Below the pieces are notes generated by a model, which was not told the origin of the DNA, did no database searches, and was given only the letters and a program-made list of their open reading frames with translations. 64,000 nucleotides of DNA, taken from assembly GCA_025267735.1 (NCBI GenBank), contig CM046307.1, positions 3,395,258-3,459,257 of the forward strand. The letters are read 5' to 3'. The position numbers and the translations under genes are program-made. Numbering within the stretch: the stretch's first letter is position 1; the number at the start of each line of letters is the position of its first letter. This document shows positions 36,401 to 46,194 of the stretch, piece by piece. This DNA comes from Mactra quadrangularis. Lineage: Eukaryota > Mollusca > Bivalvia > Venerida > Mactridae.

Positions 36401-39400
36401 CTTAAGAATCGAGACTGGAAGGTTTGTTTGTGAAAATACCTATGACAAAATTTGTAAGTACTAAAATTTTAAAGGGAAACTGGAGATGAGAAACAATCTT
36501 TACTAAAATGCAAAACTTATAGTGACTTAAGAAAGAAATTCTTTCAAGATGATGTATAGTTAAGTTTGCTTTAAAGACCACCATAGTTATAACAAAATCA
36601 TGCGAATTCTAACGATTTTTAAGCCCAAAATGCATGAATAATTTGTGAAGAAAACGGAACCAATATTAAGACGAATGCACTATAATGACCATATTTTTTG
36701 GTGGTCCTAATAATGGAACTTTGCTGTACGTAATAATTAATGACAATTCAATGTCCGATAAAAATACTTTATCGTCAATAGTATCAAACTGTTCCAGGAA
36801 AGCTGCTAAATATATACTTAATGCTTATCTTAAAAGGAAATTTAAGACTTTTGCTTGAAACAGTGTTAATATGAGTCTTCTTATATTCGTTAATTCTCTA
36901 TCAGATATTGAACAATTAACTTAGTGTGTTCCTACCCAAGAAAAAGTGCTAAATTTATTACAAAAGCATATTATATAAGAAAATCAATACTATACAATTA
37001 ATACATCGTATACTCTTGATACTGTTTATCTGTATATATTTATATCATATATTTAACTTTATATTGTATATACCTATCATGTGAATCAGTTGGTGACATA
37101 TAGACCCACTGGGTCGGGTGTTTATCTGTAAATACTCTTCATGTTGCTTTTATGTTTGTAATATTGTCATATCACATGTCACGAAAATAAATAATTTACT
37201 TACTTACTTACTTATATGACTATAAGTTATGAGAGACACTTAATTAACTTTTTATTTGTCTTACATGGGTTGATCATTGTATATAATTATTTGTATATAA
37301 AAAGTGACTTATAGACCCATTGGGTCGGTTGTCCATATATTTATAATGTTGAAACGTAATGTTTATATGTTTTATTGTACAAATGTCACTGTAATAAACC
37401 AAGTATCTATGTATCTAGTATCAATGAAAAAACGTATGTAAATTAATCAATCGTTCTTAATTTCATAAAAACGAATGTTCTGCGCTAAGTTAATAACTTT
37501 TCGATGAAACCTTTTAAATGAGATATTGTTACCGTCTGAAACCTGGAAAAAGTGGGAAATATCAGAGCATAACTTCACCTGCAAGACTTCATCTATGCTA
37601 AATAGACTTCTGTATAATATTACAGCTAAATGAAGACTTATAACCTCTCTGTTGTTTATTTCAACCTTTAAGACATGTGGCACCAGTCTGGCATTATTTA
37701 ACCTTTTTTGTGAGTGTTATTCTTATTACTCATGTTTTTGTGGTTTCTCTGAACATTACAATACGTGCTGTTACCTATGGTGGCTAAATTACGCCATGTT
37801 GCCCCGCAGGACGCCATAAAAAAACACGAAAGTACGACAAAATGGTATTTTTGTCGTAGTTTCGTCCCGCGGAGCGCCATGCGAAAACATAATTATACAT
37901 GTACAACAATTTAATCATTTGTCGCGTTTTTACTTGAGGAAGTGTAACGCGAAAACATATTTATACGACAAAACTTTTACAAAGTACGACACATTTTCAT
38001 GTTGTGCTTTTGCGTTAGGCCTAATTTTGTTGCATCTTTGTGTTTTCGTGTGGCGTCAAGCAGGACGAAGACGCGAAAAAGCGAGATAACAATCATGCGC
38101 AGAATAAATTCTGTCGCATGATTGTGTTCTCGCTTTTTTGTCTTCCACTTGCACATGCGCAGAGGACTAATATAAATTGTGAAAATGATGATAATTTTAA
38201 CGACATACATTCACATGTGCCTGCGTCATACTGTCGATGTATTTTAATGAGCGCATTTGCAAGCGGACGACGAAAGAGCGAAAACACAATCAGGCAAAAC
38301 GCAACAAATAGATTGTTGTATAATTGTGTTTACGCATGGCGCCCCGCGGGACGAAAATACTACAAAAATACCATTTTGTCGTACTTTCGTGTTTTCGCGT
38401 GGACGACAATGCGACATGGCATAATTCAGCCACCATAATTAGTAGATGTTCTATAGATAATTACATACGTGCAGAATTTGTTTTTGTAAAAAGTAGCTAT
38501 TTAAAATGTTTTATTTGACACAATTATGGGTACATAAATAATATAAATTTAAAATGATAGTTCAAACTCAGGTTTCGAATGTTGAACTATATTTTATAGT
38601 GTATTCAAATGTGAGTGGAGCACACACTAACCCCGCTGATTTAAATACTCTACACTTGTTCAATTATCCTCGTACGTGGACGCGGGGTAACTACTTTTAT
38701 CGATAGTGAGTACAAAAGTAATGCAGTCAGTATTTAAATCAGCGAAATTAATGCATGCGCCACTGCAATTGAATAAAATTTAACAATACCCTAGTTTTGA
38801 TGTGATTATATACTCATACAGGTATGTATTGTATATGTTCTCTATCCTAATTGCACAGTCGATTTGAACAGTGAAGTAAAATGAAGCGTCTGACTAACTG
38901 TTGTCGCATCGAAACTAATTCTAACTAAAACACATTTTTATATGTATATACAATGTAGCAATCTCATAATGCTATCTCTTTTGTTTAGCAAAATAACATA
39001 ATGTACGGTGGTACCAACCATCACAGTCTTAATGTTGTTATGTTTTATCAAAAAATATTTGTGTACATGAAGTTATTAGCAGTTTGTCAAATGTGCTTAT
39101 TAATGGGTTGATTGTCTCCAAGCAACATATTTATATGACTTTTATTTTAAACATGTATTTATTGTATAAGCATCACTTGTATAATTTAATTGTACTTATT
39201 CAAAGACTTCAACTTAAATATCAACTTTTGCTAAAACTATCAGAATTGTATGGAAATGTTTTTGGAAGAATGAAAGTAGTGTTCTGAAAAAGACAATTTT
39301 AGTGCCTATTGACATACAACTACAAAATTAATGATGGTGTTTCATGTAGAAAATACCTACCCCGTATGTCACGGTATAGACATTTTAGAGTGTTTTTTTG

Positions 39401-42400
39401 TGACTTTTATTGTATATTTCTTGCAACATATAGGTCACTTTGTCTTAAAATAGTAAGAATTATTTTTTTGACATATTTACAGACACAGAATGGTGTTCTG
39501 AATTTATAGAAAAATAAATCAAATCTATGAACTTTAATGTGTCATGTATTTTTTTAAAGTAAAGTATCTAGCAGAATACCTTCATGTTGAGTTTTCTAAA
39601 CAAAACCTCAAACATTGTTGATGAACGAAGTAAAATAATTACAAACCCTAACCCTAAAATTGTTGAAGAACACTATAAACCCTAAGCTAATAACCATACA
39701 TATGTACTGTTGAAAGATATTTCATGCATTCAACATGCAACATTATATTTTTGAAACTTTCCGTCGTAGGTTAAACGTCTATTTGCATATTAGTATGCAT
39801 ATGCGTGTCTTCTTCTCCGTTTAATGTATAATTGATTTAATTAGTTAGTTTTTAGGTTGGCAAAATTAAAGATTAAAGTTATGTCCAAAGATTTTAGTGA
39901 CTCAATATTTTTTGCTTGGTCTGGTTCTTATTTTTCAGATTTTTTATCAACTTTGTATATTGTGTAATTTTACATAATTCATTCAGACTTTAACCTTTTA
40001 AAGTAAAAAAGCAAATGAATGGTTTTTGGAGTCTACTTTTAGTATCACTATTCAGTCGACTCTTGACATTAACTTCCCTGATCATCGAGTCACACACCGG
40101 CTGTTAACATACGGCACAGATTGCAGCCACAGCATACAGTGCATGACCCTAACAGGTAGCCATTTACACCTGGGTGGAGTGAAGCAACAGGTAAATTTCT
40201 TGCTCAAGAAAGTTAGCAGTGTTCCTAGTGAGATTCGAACCAAAGACTTATCGATCCCTAAACGCGCGTCCAACATGATTGTTCTGTTTACAATTTGTTA
40301 AATGCCTACTTTGTACAAAGACTGAGTAGGTAGTTTACCTTCAGAGGTTTTCTAAATATTTTTTTAAATAGTAGATTATATATATCTATTATTTATAACA
40401 TTTTACAATATTGCCCACGTGACACTGGTGATATATAGTTAAAAAAACCAATTATCACACACACACAATACAATTATATCCCTGGATCAAATTATATCAT
40501 TTCTGTGGTTTCTTAATAATTATACAATTTAATGACCTTTACGATTATTTTTCCATTTCACCAATATGTTTTGTAATAATACTACTAAATTCAGTAAACA
40601 CTTCTTGAACATTGTTGATTTCACATTTTTGTTTTGTAATTATAATACTAAATCAAGTAAAAACTGCTTGAACATTGTTAATATCAGTAATAAAAATGAC
40701 ACTCTCTCGGAACGCTTCATCTAAATTTACAAAATTACAAACTGACTTATTAATAATTATTTAAATAGAAAATATTTTTTGATGCGAGTTTTACGTACTA
40801 ACGGCCAGGAGGTCAGTAACTTCTTCGCTATACGTAAAAGACAAAATCTATTAACCATTTCATTAAATAGATGTAAAAGTAACTCAAAAATACTTATTCA
40901 CGTACTTCAACTTAAAGCTCATTGTTATTATTTTTGAAAGCAGGAAAGAAGGGTTCTGATAATGACAAATTTAGTGCAAATTGACATACAGCTACAAATG
41001 ATGATGTTTTATGTAGTAAATATCTACCCTGTATGTCACGGTATAGACACTTTTAGTTCATTTTTGTGACTTTTATTGTATATTTCTTGCAACATATAGG
41101 TTAGTTTATCTTAAAATATTAAGAATTATTTTTTTGACTCAATTACAGACACTGAATTTTGAAAGTATATAAAAATTTAACCAAAACTGTGAACTAGTAC
41201 CTTTAAAGGTAACTAGTTCAAGCATAATGATCATGTATGTTATATATACAGGTATTATAGGCGTACTACTAATATATTGTGCCCACTTATTTAATTTTTT
41301 ACTATTTTAAAAGTAAACAATTAACTTACTTGATTAAGTAAATGAGTGGCCCTGATAAGGGCCGTACGTGACCTTCTCGAATGAATGAGTGGCCCTAAAA
41401 AGGGCTGTACACGTACTATACTCATATTCTGTTTTTAATAATAAGGTCTATGAATAATAAATGATTAATATATGGCGACAAGCGTTAATAGTACTCCGAC
41501 GATATAGATGAGCTTTCGATTTGTATTTTGCGATTTTTCTTGGATAGTCAGATAATCTTAGGTTTTTGCACATAAGGTAGGTTAACCAATAGTTCACTGT
41601 GCATTATTTCATTGAAAGTGTATATATTTGTGTACATGAATCAATTGAATTTTCTACATGGCATTGCATACCTTCACTGGAAATATGAATTTCTTTGACT
41701 GTACCATTGTACACATTGTCTCATTTTGATATAAAATATTTATTTCAATATTAGACAATGTTGTGTACACGATGTTAAAATAAAATATCTATCTATCTAT
41801 CAGCCGGTGGAATTGCTGTTTATGAATGAGTTCACTGTGTCCGCTTCAAGGGATTATGAACAAATACAGATTGGTGTTACGTGGTCATAAAACAACAACC
41901 GGGGCTGCCAACTTGAAATTCAGATGTCAACTGAAGGGAGTCCTCCGCTTCTTGAAAATAGTAAATTACTTTTAAAGTGTAATCGAATTTTACAATTTGT
42001 TTGCTGAGAGGGTCTTTTGTAACCAAAACGCTGTTGAGTCTGAATATCACTTTTAATTATGTTGTTCTTCCTATAATCATTTATGAAAGAGTTTTTTAAA
42101 TCATGACCATCTTTAATAAGGTTCAATAATATAATAATTATTTTCGTCATCTAATAAAATGTTTATATTCAATATTTCAAATTTTATTACTTTTATAAGC
42201 ATTAAACCTTAGAAGTTCAAAACTGTCATGGCATAGCTGCTTTGTTTTATTTGACTCTTTACAAATACTGTATTTTATTTTTTAAATTTGCATTATAATG
42301 CTTGTAATTTTGTTGTACTTGTATTGTGTCTATGTTTATATGGGACAGACATGTTGAAAATATATTCATGGCAAAATTGGTATCTTATAATACTGATTTT

Positions 42401-44418
42401 GCCATTAAAGTATGATAGATATAAGAACATATTATTATATAGTCTGTATTTCCATATAAAGCGTCAGTAAATATCACCACGGCAGAAAATACACGGTATA
42501 CTCATGTAAGGTAAATTTTTGATTTTGCCCAAGTTTAATTATGTCTCAGTCCCATAAAATCGTGGCTTGTTACGGACCCGTACGTGCAGACAGTCGTAGG
42601 CCGTGAGAAGCCTTGCATATCAAGGTGACGGTACGCACATGGTACGAAACAACACACCCGTACGGAGCCGTAGCTGGGAGATATGCGTGTTTAATCCATA
42701 CTCGGCCACGACTTTGTTCACGATTTGACTCTAAAACTGATACGTGTATCCTGGGCTCATCTCAGGGACTCCGGTAAAAACGTAACAGTCCGTACGGGTA
42801 CGCAAGAGTTCGTACGGGTCCTTGCGGAGTTTGATCGCACGGCGCCCGTACGGTGCTCTCACGGCTATTTTTATGTTTATGGGACTGTAGCTTTAGAGGC
42901 CAGGCCAGAGTATTATCAACCATCTTACAATAATTTAGCTAAACAATATAGTGCAGTTTACGACAAAAATCAGTCGTAAGACCTTTGAAAATACGAGGCC
43001 ACAATCTTTTACTGGTGTAAACATGACGCATAGCTAAAACTTTGTTTTATCAACACCAATATCTATTGCATACGCCGAATTAACTGTTCATAGGGAGCAG
43101 GGGTGTGAAGTTCATATGCCCGACTTGTCCAACTCGTACATTTATGCGTGTGGCCTAATAAATATGTCCAGCCCACTTGTACGTGGGCTAGAAATATTGT
43201 TAGTCGAAAATGTCCTAGCAAAAAAGCAAAACTTAATAATGTACATGACTCCTAGTTTCATTCACAATCAGCGTTGAACTATTTCGTTCAAGTTCTTTTT
43301 ATTTTTTATAAATATAAAATGCATTTTTGCATCATTGTTCACTATATTTCTTTGTGAGTATTGAACCGCTGGACAGGTGCATTTTGTTTCCAGACAAATC
43401 AATTTTTAGATTCCACTTGTCAGCACAGAAGTGAAAAAAAAACTTCCACACTCCTGCCGGCGGATTCCACGATCAACTCAAATTTTGTGATAGAAAGGGC
43501 ATTTAAGTCGCAGGACTTACATGATATGATCAACTCGATATCACCTAATTCAAACTGTCAAAAGATTGAAGCCATGTTCTCCTTAGATGTGTGATCCTAC
43601 GTTGACATTTGTAACAGGTGTATAAGTTCTACTCACACTTGGGGTACATGCGCTGCTGGCTATGGCAGAATTTCGAATCTAGTGTCTCGAAGGGGTTGCT
43701 GGTTCAAGCCACACTCAGTGGACTGATTATACCCTTCGATTAAAAATTCGACAATGATGTCGAATATCCCCCATTAATAACGTTTATGAAGAATTTGTCA
43801 GCCTCGTGTTAAAAGGCAGGTGTGCAGTGGTTATAAACGAAGTTAAGAGCTCTGATGAGTGCACTGGTCGTCGTAAAATGAACAAACTTTCTTGTCATCT
43901 AAATAATAAATTATTCTTCTCTGCACATAGTTAAAATAAATATAAACTTATATAATCTAGTAAGTAGCGCAAAGCCTAAATGTTCGTAGGTTCGATATCT
44001 GGGCGGGGCATTGTGTCGTAGAGTTTAGCCATAAAATAATTTCTACTTCCCTTCTATTTCCTACTACTGATTCTAAATAATGTAGGGCATTTGTCAGTCA
44101 CAGACGAAAGTATGCGCCTAGATCCTGGTTACAATTTAGCTGCTGAATCTTGAGATTTAGCTTTACCAGGAACGGTACGTAGTGTTGCTACGGAGTTAAC
44201 CCCAACCAAAAAAAGTACAATGTATATATTATATTTACCTTCAATGCTGAGACTACACCATGGTTTCTACACCTAGCACATTTAGGTGTTCGAGGATATC
44301 TTTCATTACTTCTGTTATCTCCACTTGATGTTGATGTAGAACTTTCTATAGTGTAATCATCCATTCTACATTGTATGTCCGAATGTAAAAATGACTCTAC
44401 ACCAAATGATTTAGACAT
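29798..44418 (-). CDS. dmrta2: DMRT4/5 (DMRTA-type) transcription factor, three exons
   Basis: Join 44239-44418, 32530-32770, 29798-30438 on the minus strand, 353 residues. Nuclear DNA-binding regulator of the doublesex/mab-3 family; DMRT4/5 members act in neural and sexual development in animals. DM domain about 41-95: [15 protein letters not shown] then [16 protein letters not shown] gives the two intertwined zinc sites (Cys47, Cys50, His62, Cys66; His53, Cys71, Cys73, Cys76), all present, followed by the recognition helix ([19 protein letters not shown]). A DMA (CUE-like) domain at about 214-254 ([13 protein letters not shown], then [17 protein letters not shown]) places it with DMRT3/4/5. 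All junctions are GT-AG and in phase. Introns are 11.5 kb and 2.1 kb. Could be named DMRT4 or DMRT5 only after a tree. Very sure of the family. Confidence 0.93.
30962..31200. mobile_element. 239-bp MITE with 22-bp ends (DMRT intron 2)
   Basis: CTTTTCACAAAAAATCTTAC (30962 onward) pairs with the right end TCGTAAGATTTTTTGTGAAAG to 31200, one gap. A second inverted pair, TTACGATAA, lies inside. A 17-A run sits at about 31007-31023. No ORF. Confidence 0.75.
31201..32149. other. DMRT intron 2, rest
   Basis: AT-rich; the minus-strand ORF at 31670-31912 has no recognisable domain and lies within the intron. Confidence 0.4.
32150..32498 (+). mobile_element. 9-bp TSD MITE family, copy D, abutting DMRT exon 2 donor
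   Basis: Shares TTCATGACGCAATTATTAG, CTTGTTTACATCGTC, TAGTGTTTCGTCTAGATGAA and the end GTTTACGGAGATTG with copies A-C. The left end is worn (no clear CAATCT end or TSD). The right end is 30 bp inside intron 2 from the exon 2 donor (32529). Confidence 0.8.
32530..32770 (-). CDS. dmrta2: DMRT coding exon 2
   Basis: Acceptor atatttcag at 32771, then GHKRYCRW...; ends at ACAG/gtaatt (32530/32529). It encodes the second half of the DM domain, the basic recognition helix, an acidic/polar linker ([15 protein letters not shown]) and a KRRRTSS basic patch. The frame stays open past the donor, which gives a false C-terminus if unspliced. Confidence 0.92.
32925..33510 (+). repeat. Dispersed repeat R3, copy 2 (DMRT intron 1)
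   Basis: The upstream part (AATTTAGCCGTGTTTGAG, GCGCTGTCTGTGACATTT) and main part (AAAGTAGGGAATATAAGTTTGC, GAAATGCGAGTTTTAAAAAG, CAAATGCATCGTT) match 22540-23180 and 60450-60985 in the same order. Confidence 0.75.
33705..33930 (+). mobile_element. SINE family B, 3' complete (DMRT intron 1)
   Basis: Box-B-like GGTTCGGATCCCGGGCGGGC, body (GTGGAGCTTGGTCATGAAG, TTGTCAGTCACTGAC), tail GTGTTGCTACAGCGTTAAAT followed by (CAAA)n. Box A is not clear, so the head is shortened. Confidence 0.8.
34130..34385 (+). mobile_element. SINE family A (DMRT intron 1)
   Basis: Box-A-like GGTAGCGCAACAGGTAG, box-B-like GGTCGAATCCTACTC, then the body TGTCAATTTTCCTCCATT, GGTTATAGACAAGGGTCCAGG and tail TGCGCTGGACACCGTAC. 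Ends directly beside the 34401-34799 MITE. Confidence 0.85.
34401..34799 (+). mobile_element. 399-bp MITE, 9-bp TSD family, copy C (DMRT intron 1)
   Basis: CAATCT...AGATTG ends with a perfect 9-bp direct repeat gtcttcaga (34392-34400 and 34800-34808). Same length as copy A. It is flanked immediately by a SINE on the left. Confidence 0.9.
34810..35812. other. DMRT intron 1; no feature except a GC-rich patch
   Basis: AT-rich, apart from 35320-35410 with ggggggcgtaagcgaggccc and similar, an isolated GC-rich patch of unknown origin. Confidence 0.4.
35813..36282. mobile_element. 470-bp hAT-like MITE (DMRT intron 1)
   Basis: Ends TAGGGCTGTG...CACAGCCCTA with an 8-bp flank aacccatg/aacccata (35805-35812 and 36283-36290, 7 of 8 identical). 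An 8-bp duplication and CAGGGCTG-type ends are typical of hAT elements. The inside has ATTCGTGAATCG palindromes. The ORF at 36198 is not a gene. Confidence 0.85.
36291..37005. other. DMRT intron 1; no feature recognised
   Basis: AT-rich intron sequence. Nothing supported. Confidence 0.4.
37006..37220 (+). mobile_element. 3' end of a CR1-like retroposon with (ACTT)n tail
   Basis: Contains ATAGACCCACTGGGTCGGGTG and ends AAATAAATAATTTACTTACTTACTTACTT. Shares the ACCCAYTGGGTCGG block with the next element. A microsatellite tail in place of poly(A) is typical of CR1-like LINEs. Confidence 0.6.
37265..37430 (+). mobile_element. Second copy of the same retroposon 3' end with (ATCT)n tail
   Basis: ATAGACCCATTGGGTCGGTTG, then GTAATAAACCAAGTATCTATGTATCTA. 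Same body as 37006-37220 with a different tail repeat. Confidence 0.6.
37431..37777. other. DMRT intron 1; no feature recognised
   Basis: AT-rich; ORFs on the minus strand (37447-37683, 37698-37880) have no domain, and the second overlaps a MITE arm. Confidence 0.4.
37778..38435. mobile_element. 658-bp foldback MITE, 'TGGTGGCT' family, copy 1
   Basis: Ends TGGTGGCTAAATTACGCCATG and its complement, flanked by TA (37776-37777, 38436-38437). Arms of roughly 120 bp include CACGAAAGTACGACAAAATGG and its complement, plus nested GCCCCGCGGGAC palindromes. Inside, CGAAAAC and CGACAAAA motifs recur on both strands, which creates the overlapping false ORFs at 37977-38518. Confidence 0.85.
38590..38800. 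mobile_element. Palindromic MITE, family P, copy 3
   Basis: GTGAGTGGAGCACACACTAA, then CCGCTGATTTAAATA; the right arm is ATTTAAATCAGCGAAATTAA, then GCGCCACTGCAATTGAATAA. About 200 bp with a centre differing from copy 1. Confidence 0.75.
39190..39538 (-). mobile_element. TTAA-type MITE, family T, copy 1
   Basis: Shares CAACTTAAATATCAACTT, TGACTTTTATTGTATATTTC, TTGCAACATATAGGTCA and GAATTATTTTTTTGAC with copies at 40894, 45730 and 63141 (the last two inverted). Ends are worn. The ORFs 39084-39509 lie over it and are not genes. Confidence 0.75.
39640..40080. other. DMRT intron 1; no feature recognised
   Basis: AT-rich. A single ccctaaccctaaa at about 39646 resembles a telomere repeat but is only two units. 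Confidence 0.4.
40081..40300 (-). mobile_element. SINE with conserved central core
   Basis: On the minus strand: box-B-like GGTTCGAATCTCACTAGG, then CTTGAGCAAGAAATTTACC and CACTCCACCCAGGTGTAAATG. The same core recurs in plus orientation at 54755-54915. This resembles central domains shared by many animal SINEs; exact family not assigned. Confidence 0.7.
40301..40893. other. DMRT intron 1; short duplication only
   Basis: ACTGCTTGAACATTGTT-like text occurs twice (about 40600 and 40665) in an otherwise AT-rich stretch. A short (CA)n run is at 40457-40467. Confidence 0.4.
40894..41202 (-). mobile_element. TTAA-type MITE, family T, copy 2
   Basis: Right end GAACTAGTACCT followed by TTAA (41203-41206), which is itself followed by AGGTAACTAGTTCAAG, the start of another end in opposite orientation. 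The body is as in 39190-39538. Confidence 0.75.
41348..41363 (-). promoter_or_regulatory. Histone-3'-end-like stem-loop, unit 1
   Basis: On the minus strand GGCCCT-TATC-AGGGCC, then ACTCATT: a 6-bp stem and 4-nt loop fitting the histone mRNA pattern (loop UHUH). In metazoans this element is bound by SLBP and directs 3' processing. No histone ORF lies upstream and no clear purine-rich downstream element is seen. Confidence 0.5.
41391..41406 (-). promoter_or_regulatory. Histone-3'-end-like stem-loop, unit 2
   Basis: On the minus strand AGCCCT-TTTT-AGGGCC, then ACTCATTCATT. The stem has one non-Watson-Crick closing pair. It lies 43 bp from unit 1 and shares the flanks (cgt-acagccct before, actcatt after), so the two are a tandem duplication. 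Confidence 0.45.
41590..41803 (+). mobile_element. 3' tail of a retroposon with (TCTA)n
   Basis: GGCATTGCATACCTTCACTGG, then TGTTAAAATAAAATATCTATCTATCTATC. Resembles 25560-25735 (GCATGCCTTCATTGGAAATG, then AAATAAATATC), so a second CR1-like 3' family is present. Confidence 0.55.
41804..42546. other. DMRT intron 1; no feature recognised
   Basis: AT-rich intron sequence; the minus-strand ORF at 41920-42150 has no recognisable domain. Confidence 0.4.
42547..42887. mobile_element. 341-bp GC-rich MITE (DMRT intron 1)
   Basis: CAGTCCCATAAA at the left end is matched by TTTATGGGACTG at the right end. Five CCCGTACG/CGTACGGG motifs lie inside in both orientations, giving a GC-rich island in AT-rich sequence. 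No clear target-site duplication. Confidence 0.7.
42888..43635. other. DMRT intron 1; no gene
   Basis: 43090-43230 has GGGGTGTGAAGTTCATATGC and tacgtgggctag, possibly the worn end of another DNA transposon. The ORF 43361-43594 has no recognisable domain. Confidence 0.35.
43640..43890 (+). mobile_element. SINE family A (DMRT intron 1)
   Basis: TTTCGAATCTAGTGTCTCGAA, box-B-like GGTTCAAGCCACACTC, body ATGTCGAATATCCCCCATTA and tail GTGCACTGGTCGTCGTAAAATG. More diverged than 11041-11295. Confidence 0.75.
43965..44215 (+). mobile_element. SINE family B beside DMRT exon 1
   Basis: GGTTCGATATCTGGGCGGGGC, body TTTGTCAGTCACAGACGAAAG, tail AGTGTTGCTACGGAGTTAAC. Its 3' end is about 24 bp from the exon 1 splice donor (44238) inside intron 1. 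Confidence 0.8.
44239..44418 (-). CDS. dmrta2: DMRT coding exon 1
   Basis: Sixty codons from ATG at 44418. Carries a Ser-rich N-terminus and the first half of the DM domain (to GVVSALK), then donor gtaaat (44238 downward). It splits the zinc module between Lys60 and Gly61. Confidence 0.9.
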
Positions 44419-45725
44419 TACCGAAGTCTTCTTTTATTTGATATTATAAAAAATATTTTTAATTAAACTCAAACTTGTTGCCACAAAAATGCTACGGCAA
44501 TATCTACTCAGAGCGCAAGGTTTTTTGCAAAGAGAATTTGCAACTTTAATTCCTGATATTCCCTGGATTTTAAGAAATTCAAATGTACATAATAACGATT
44601 TGCTTTTTAAATAAATACCTACAAACTATGGTGTTTGTAGAAGATGGAACTTTAATGTAAGTTAAAGTTTACTAACTTATTCAATTTTTCGCAGCACTAT
44701 TTAACACATAGTCTTGTAAGAACTTATTAAAAATTCTGAAAATCAACTTTTCATTTTAATGATAAAATTAGTTAAATAGCACGTGCATTAAGTTGGGTCT
44801 AACATAGCGAATCAAAGTGTGATGGTTTGCCTCGGAGCTAAATATTTTATGACGGACAACAAAATCGACGAACTACAATAATAATTAATTCTTAGAAATA
44901 AGGAACGCCTTTTTCCAATTAATAAACAGATAAAAGACGCGCCGAAATCGTCTTCGATACGTTGTACTCATCGTTGCGGTAAATTCGTCGTGTCTTGTAC
45001 CGCCTGCTTTCTGGAAACACAAACTGCGGGATGTCTGGTCTTTCTGTGTGAGGGAATATTTGTCAAAGACTAATTTGGATACTATTGTAATTATGTACAG
45101 TTTCAATTTTTGAAAATTCTGTCACCCTGTTGATTTTTGTAACAAGAATACTAATGTTTCTAATGACAACTGCGAATTTTAACAGAAGCTGTATTTGTTA
45201 ATTTCCGACGTGAAAATTACAAAGAAACATCAAAGTGAACTACTGACTGCGTGTTTAGGTATTAAGAAAATACTAACGGCAAGTTGAATATAATACACAA
45301 TTGATAGTTTAATGTGATGCTTTTGGCTTCGTGTGATTTTATTAATATTATCATGTTACACCTGAAAGGAAATGGTTGCGTGCACTAGTTTGATATATCT
45401 TTACATACTTCGTTTAGTTGTGATACTTACAGCATGTAATTTAAGATTTAAAAATATGATGACTTTATATTCGGAGTCTAAATATCTGCTACATATTATT
45501 AAATAAGAATTATCAAAATAAGAACATTGAAAGCTATTTACGTAGGAGTCTTAATTCTTAAAATCAGGAAAAAGTAAGAGATTTCAAACTTTTCTGGGAA
45601 ATAGAAATACTAATTATTCTTAAGTCTAAACCGATTATATATCTTGCCAGAAACGATGTAGATGATGCCCGGCTTCAGGCCTACTGAGCGCTGATTAACG
45701 TTGTGGTCTTATTTCCTTGGTGATA
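44419..45725 (-). promoter_or_regulatory. DMRT 5' UTR/promoter region (position only)
   Basis: The 1.3 kb upstream of the DMRT ATG on the minus strand. No CpG-rich island, TATA box or further exon could be assigned. Two small ORFs are without domains. The region is free of recognised transposons until 45730. Confidence 0.3.
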
Positions 45726-45729
45726 TTAA

Positions 45730-46081
45730 AGGTACTACTTCCCATATTGTGTTTATTTATTTTCTATAATTTCGAAATAACATTCAGTGTCTGTAATTGT
45801 GTCAAAAAATTAATTCTTATTATTTTTAGACAAACTGACCTATATGTTGCAAGAAATGTACACAATAAAAGTCACTAAAATGCACTAAAAGTGTCTATAT
45901 CGTGGAATACGGGGTAGATATTTACTACATGAAACACAATCATTTGTAGTTGTAAGTCAATTTGCAATAAAATTGTCATTATCTGAACACTACTTATACC
46001 TTCTTCCAAAAACGTTTCCATACAATTTTGATAGTTTTAGAAAAAGTCGATATTAAAGTTGAAGTCTATGAATGAGTACCT
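45730..46081 (+). mobile_element. TTAA-type MITE, family T, copy 3
   Basis: AGGTACTACTTCCC...AGTACC ends, flanked by TTAA on both sides (45726-45729 and 46082-46085). The body is inverted relative to 39190-39538. Confidence 0.85.
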
Positions 46082-46194
46082 TTAACTTGACTGACACCTC
46101 TATAGAATATTTAGTTAATACTAATTTGTTTAAACTCGATTGTTAAACAAGTTCTTAAACTAATTACTTTCGAGGCCGCTTCCTTGTCCGCAGT

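Noticed and set aside
38040..38518. Overlapping ORFs of up to 132 codons
   Set aside because: They lie within the 658-bp foldback MITE and arise from its repeated stop-poor modules on both strands.
39640..39690. Telomere-type repeat (ccctaa)
   Set aside because: Only two adjacent units plus a single distant one; chance level in AT-rich DNA.
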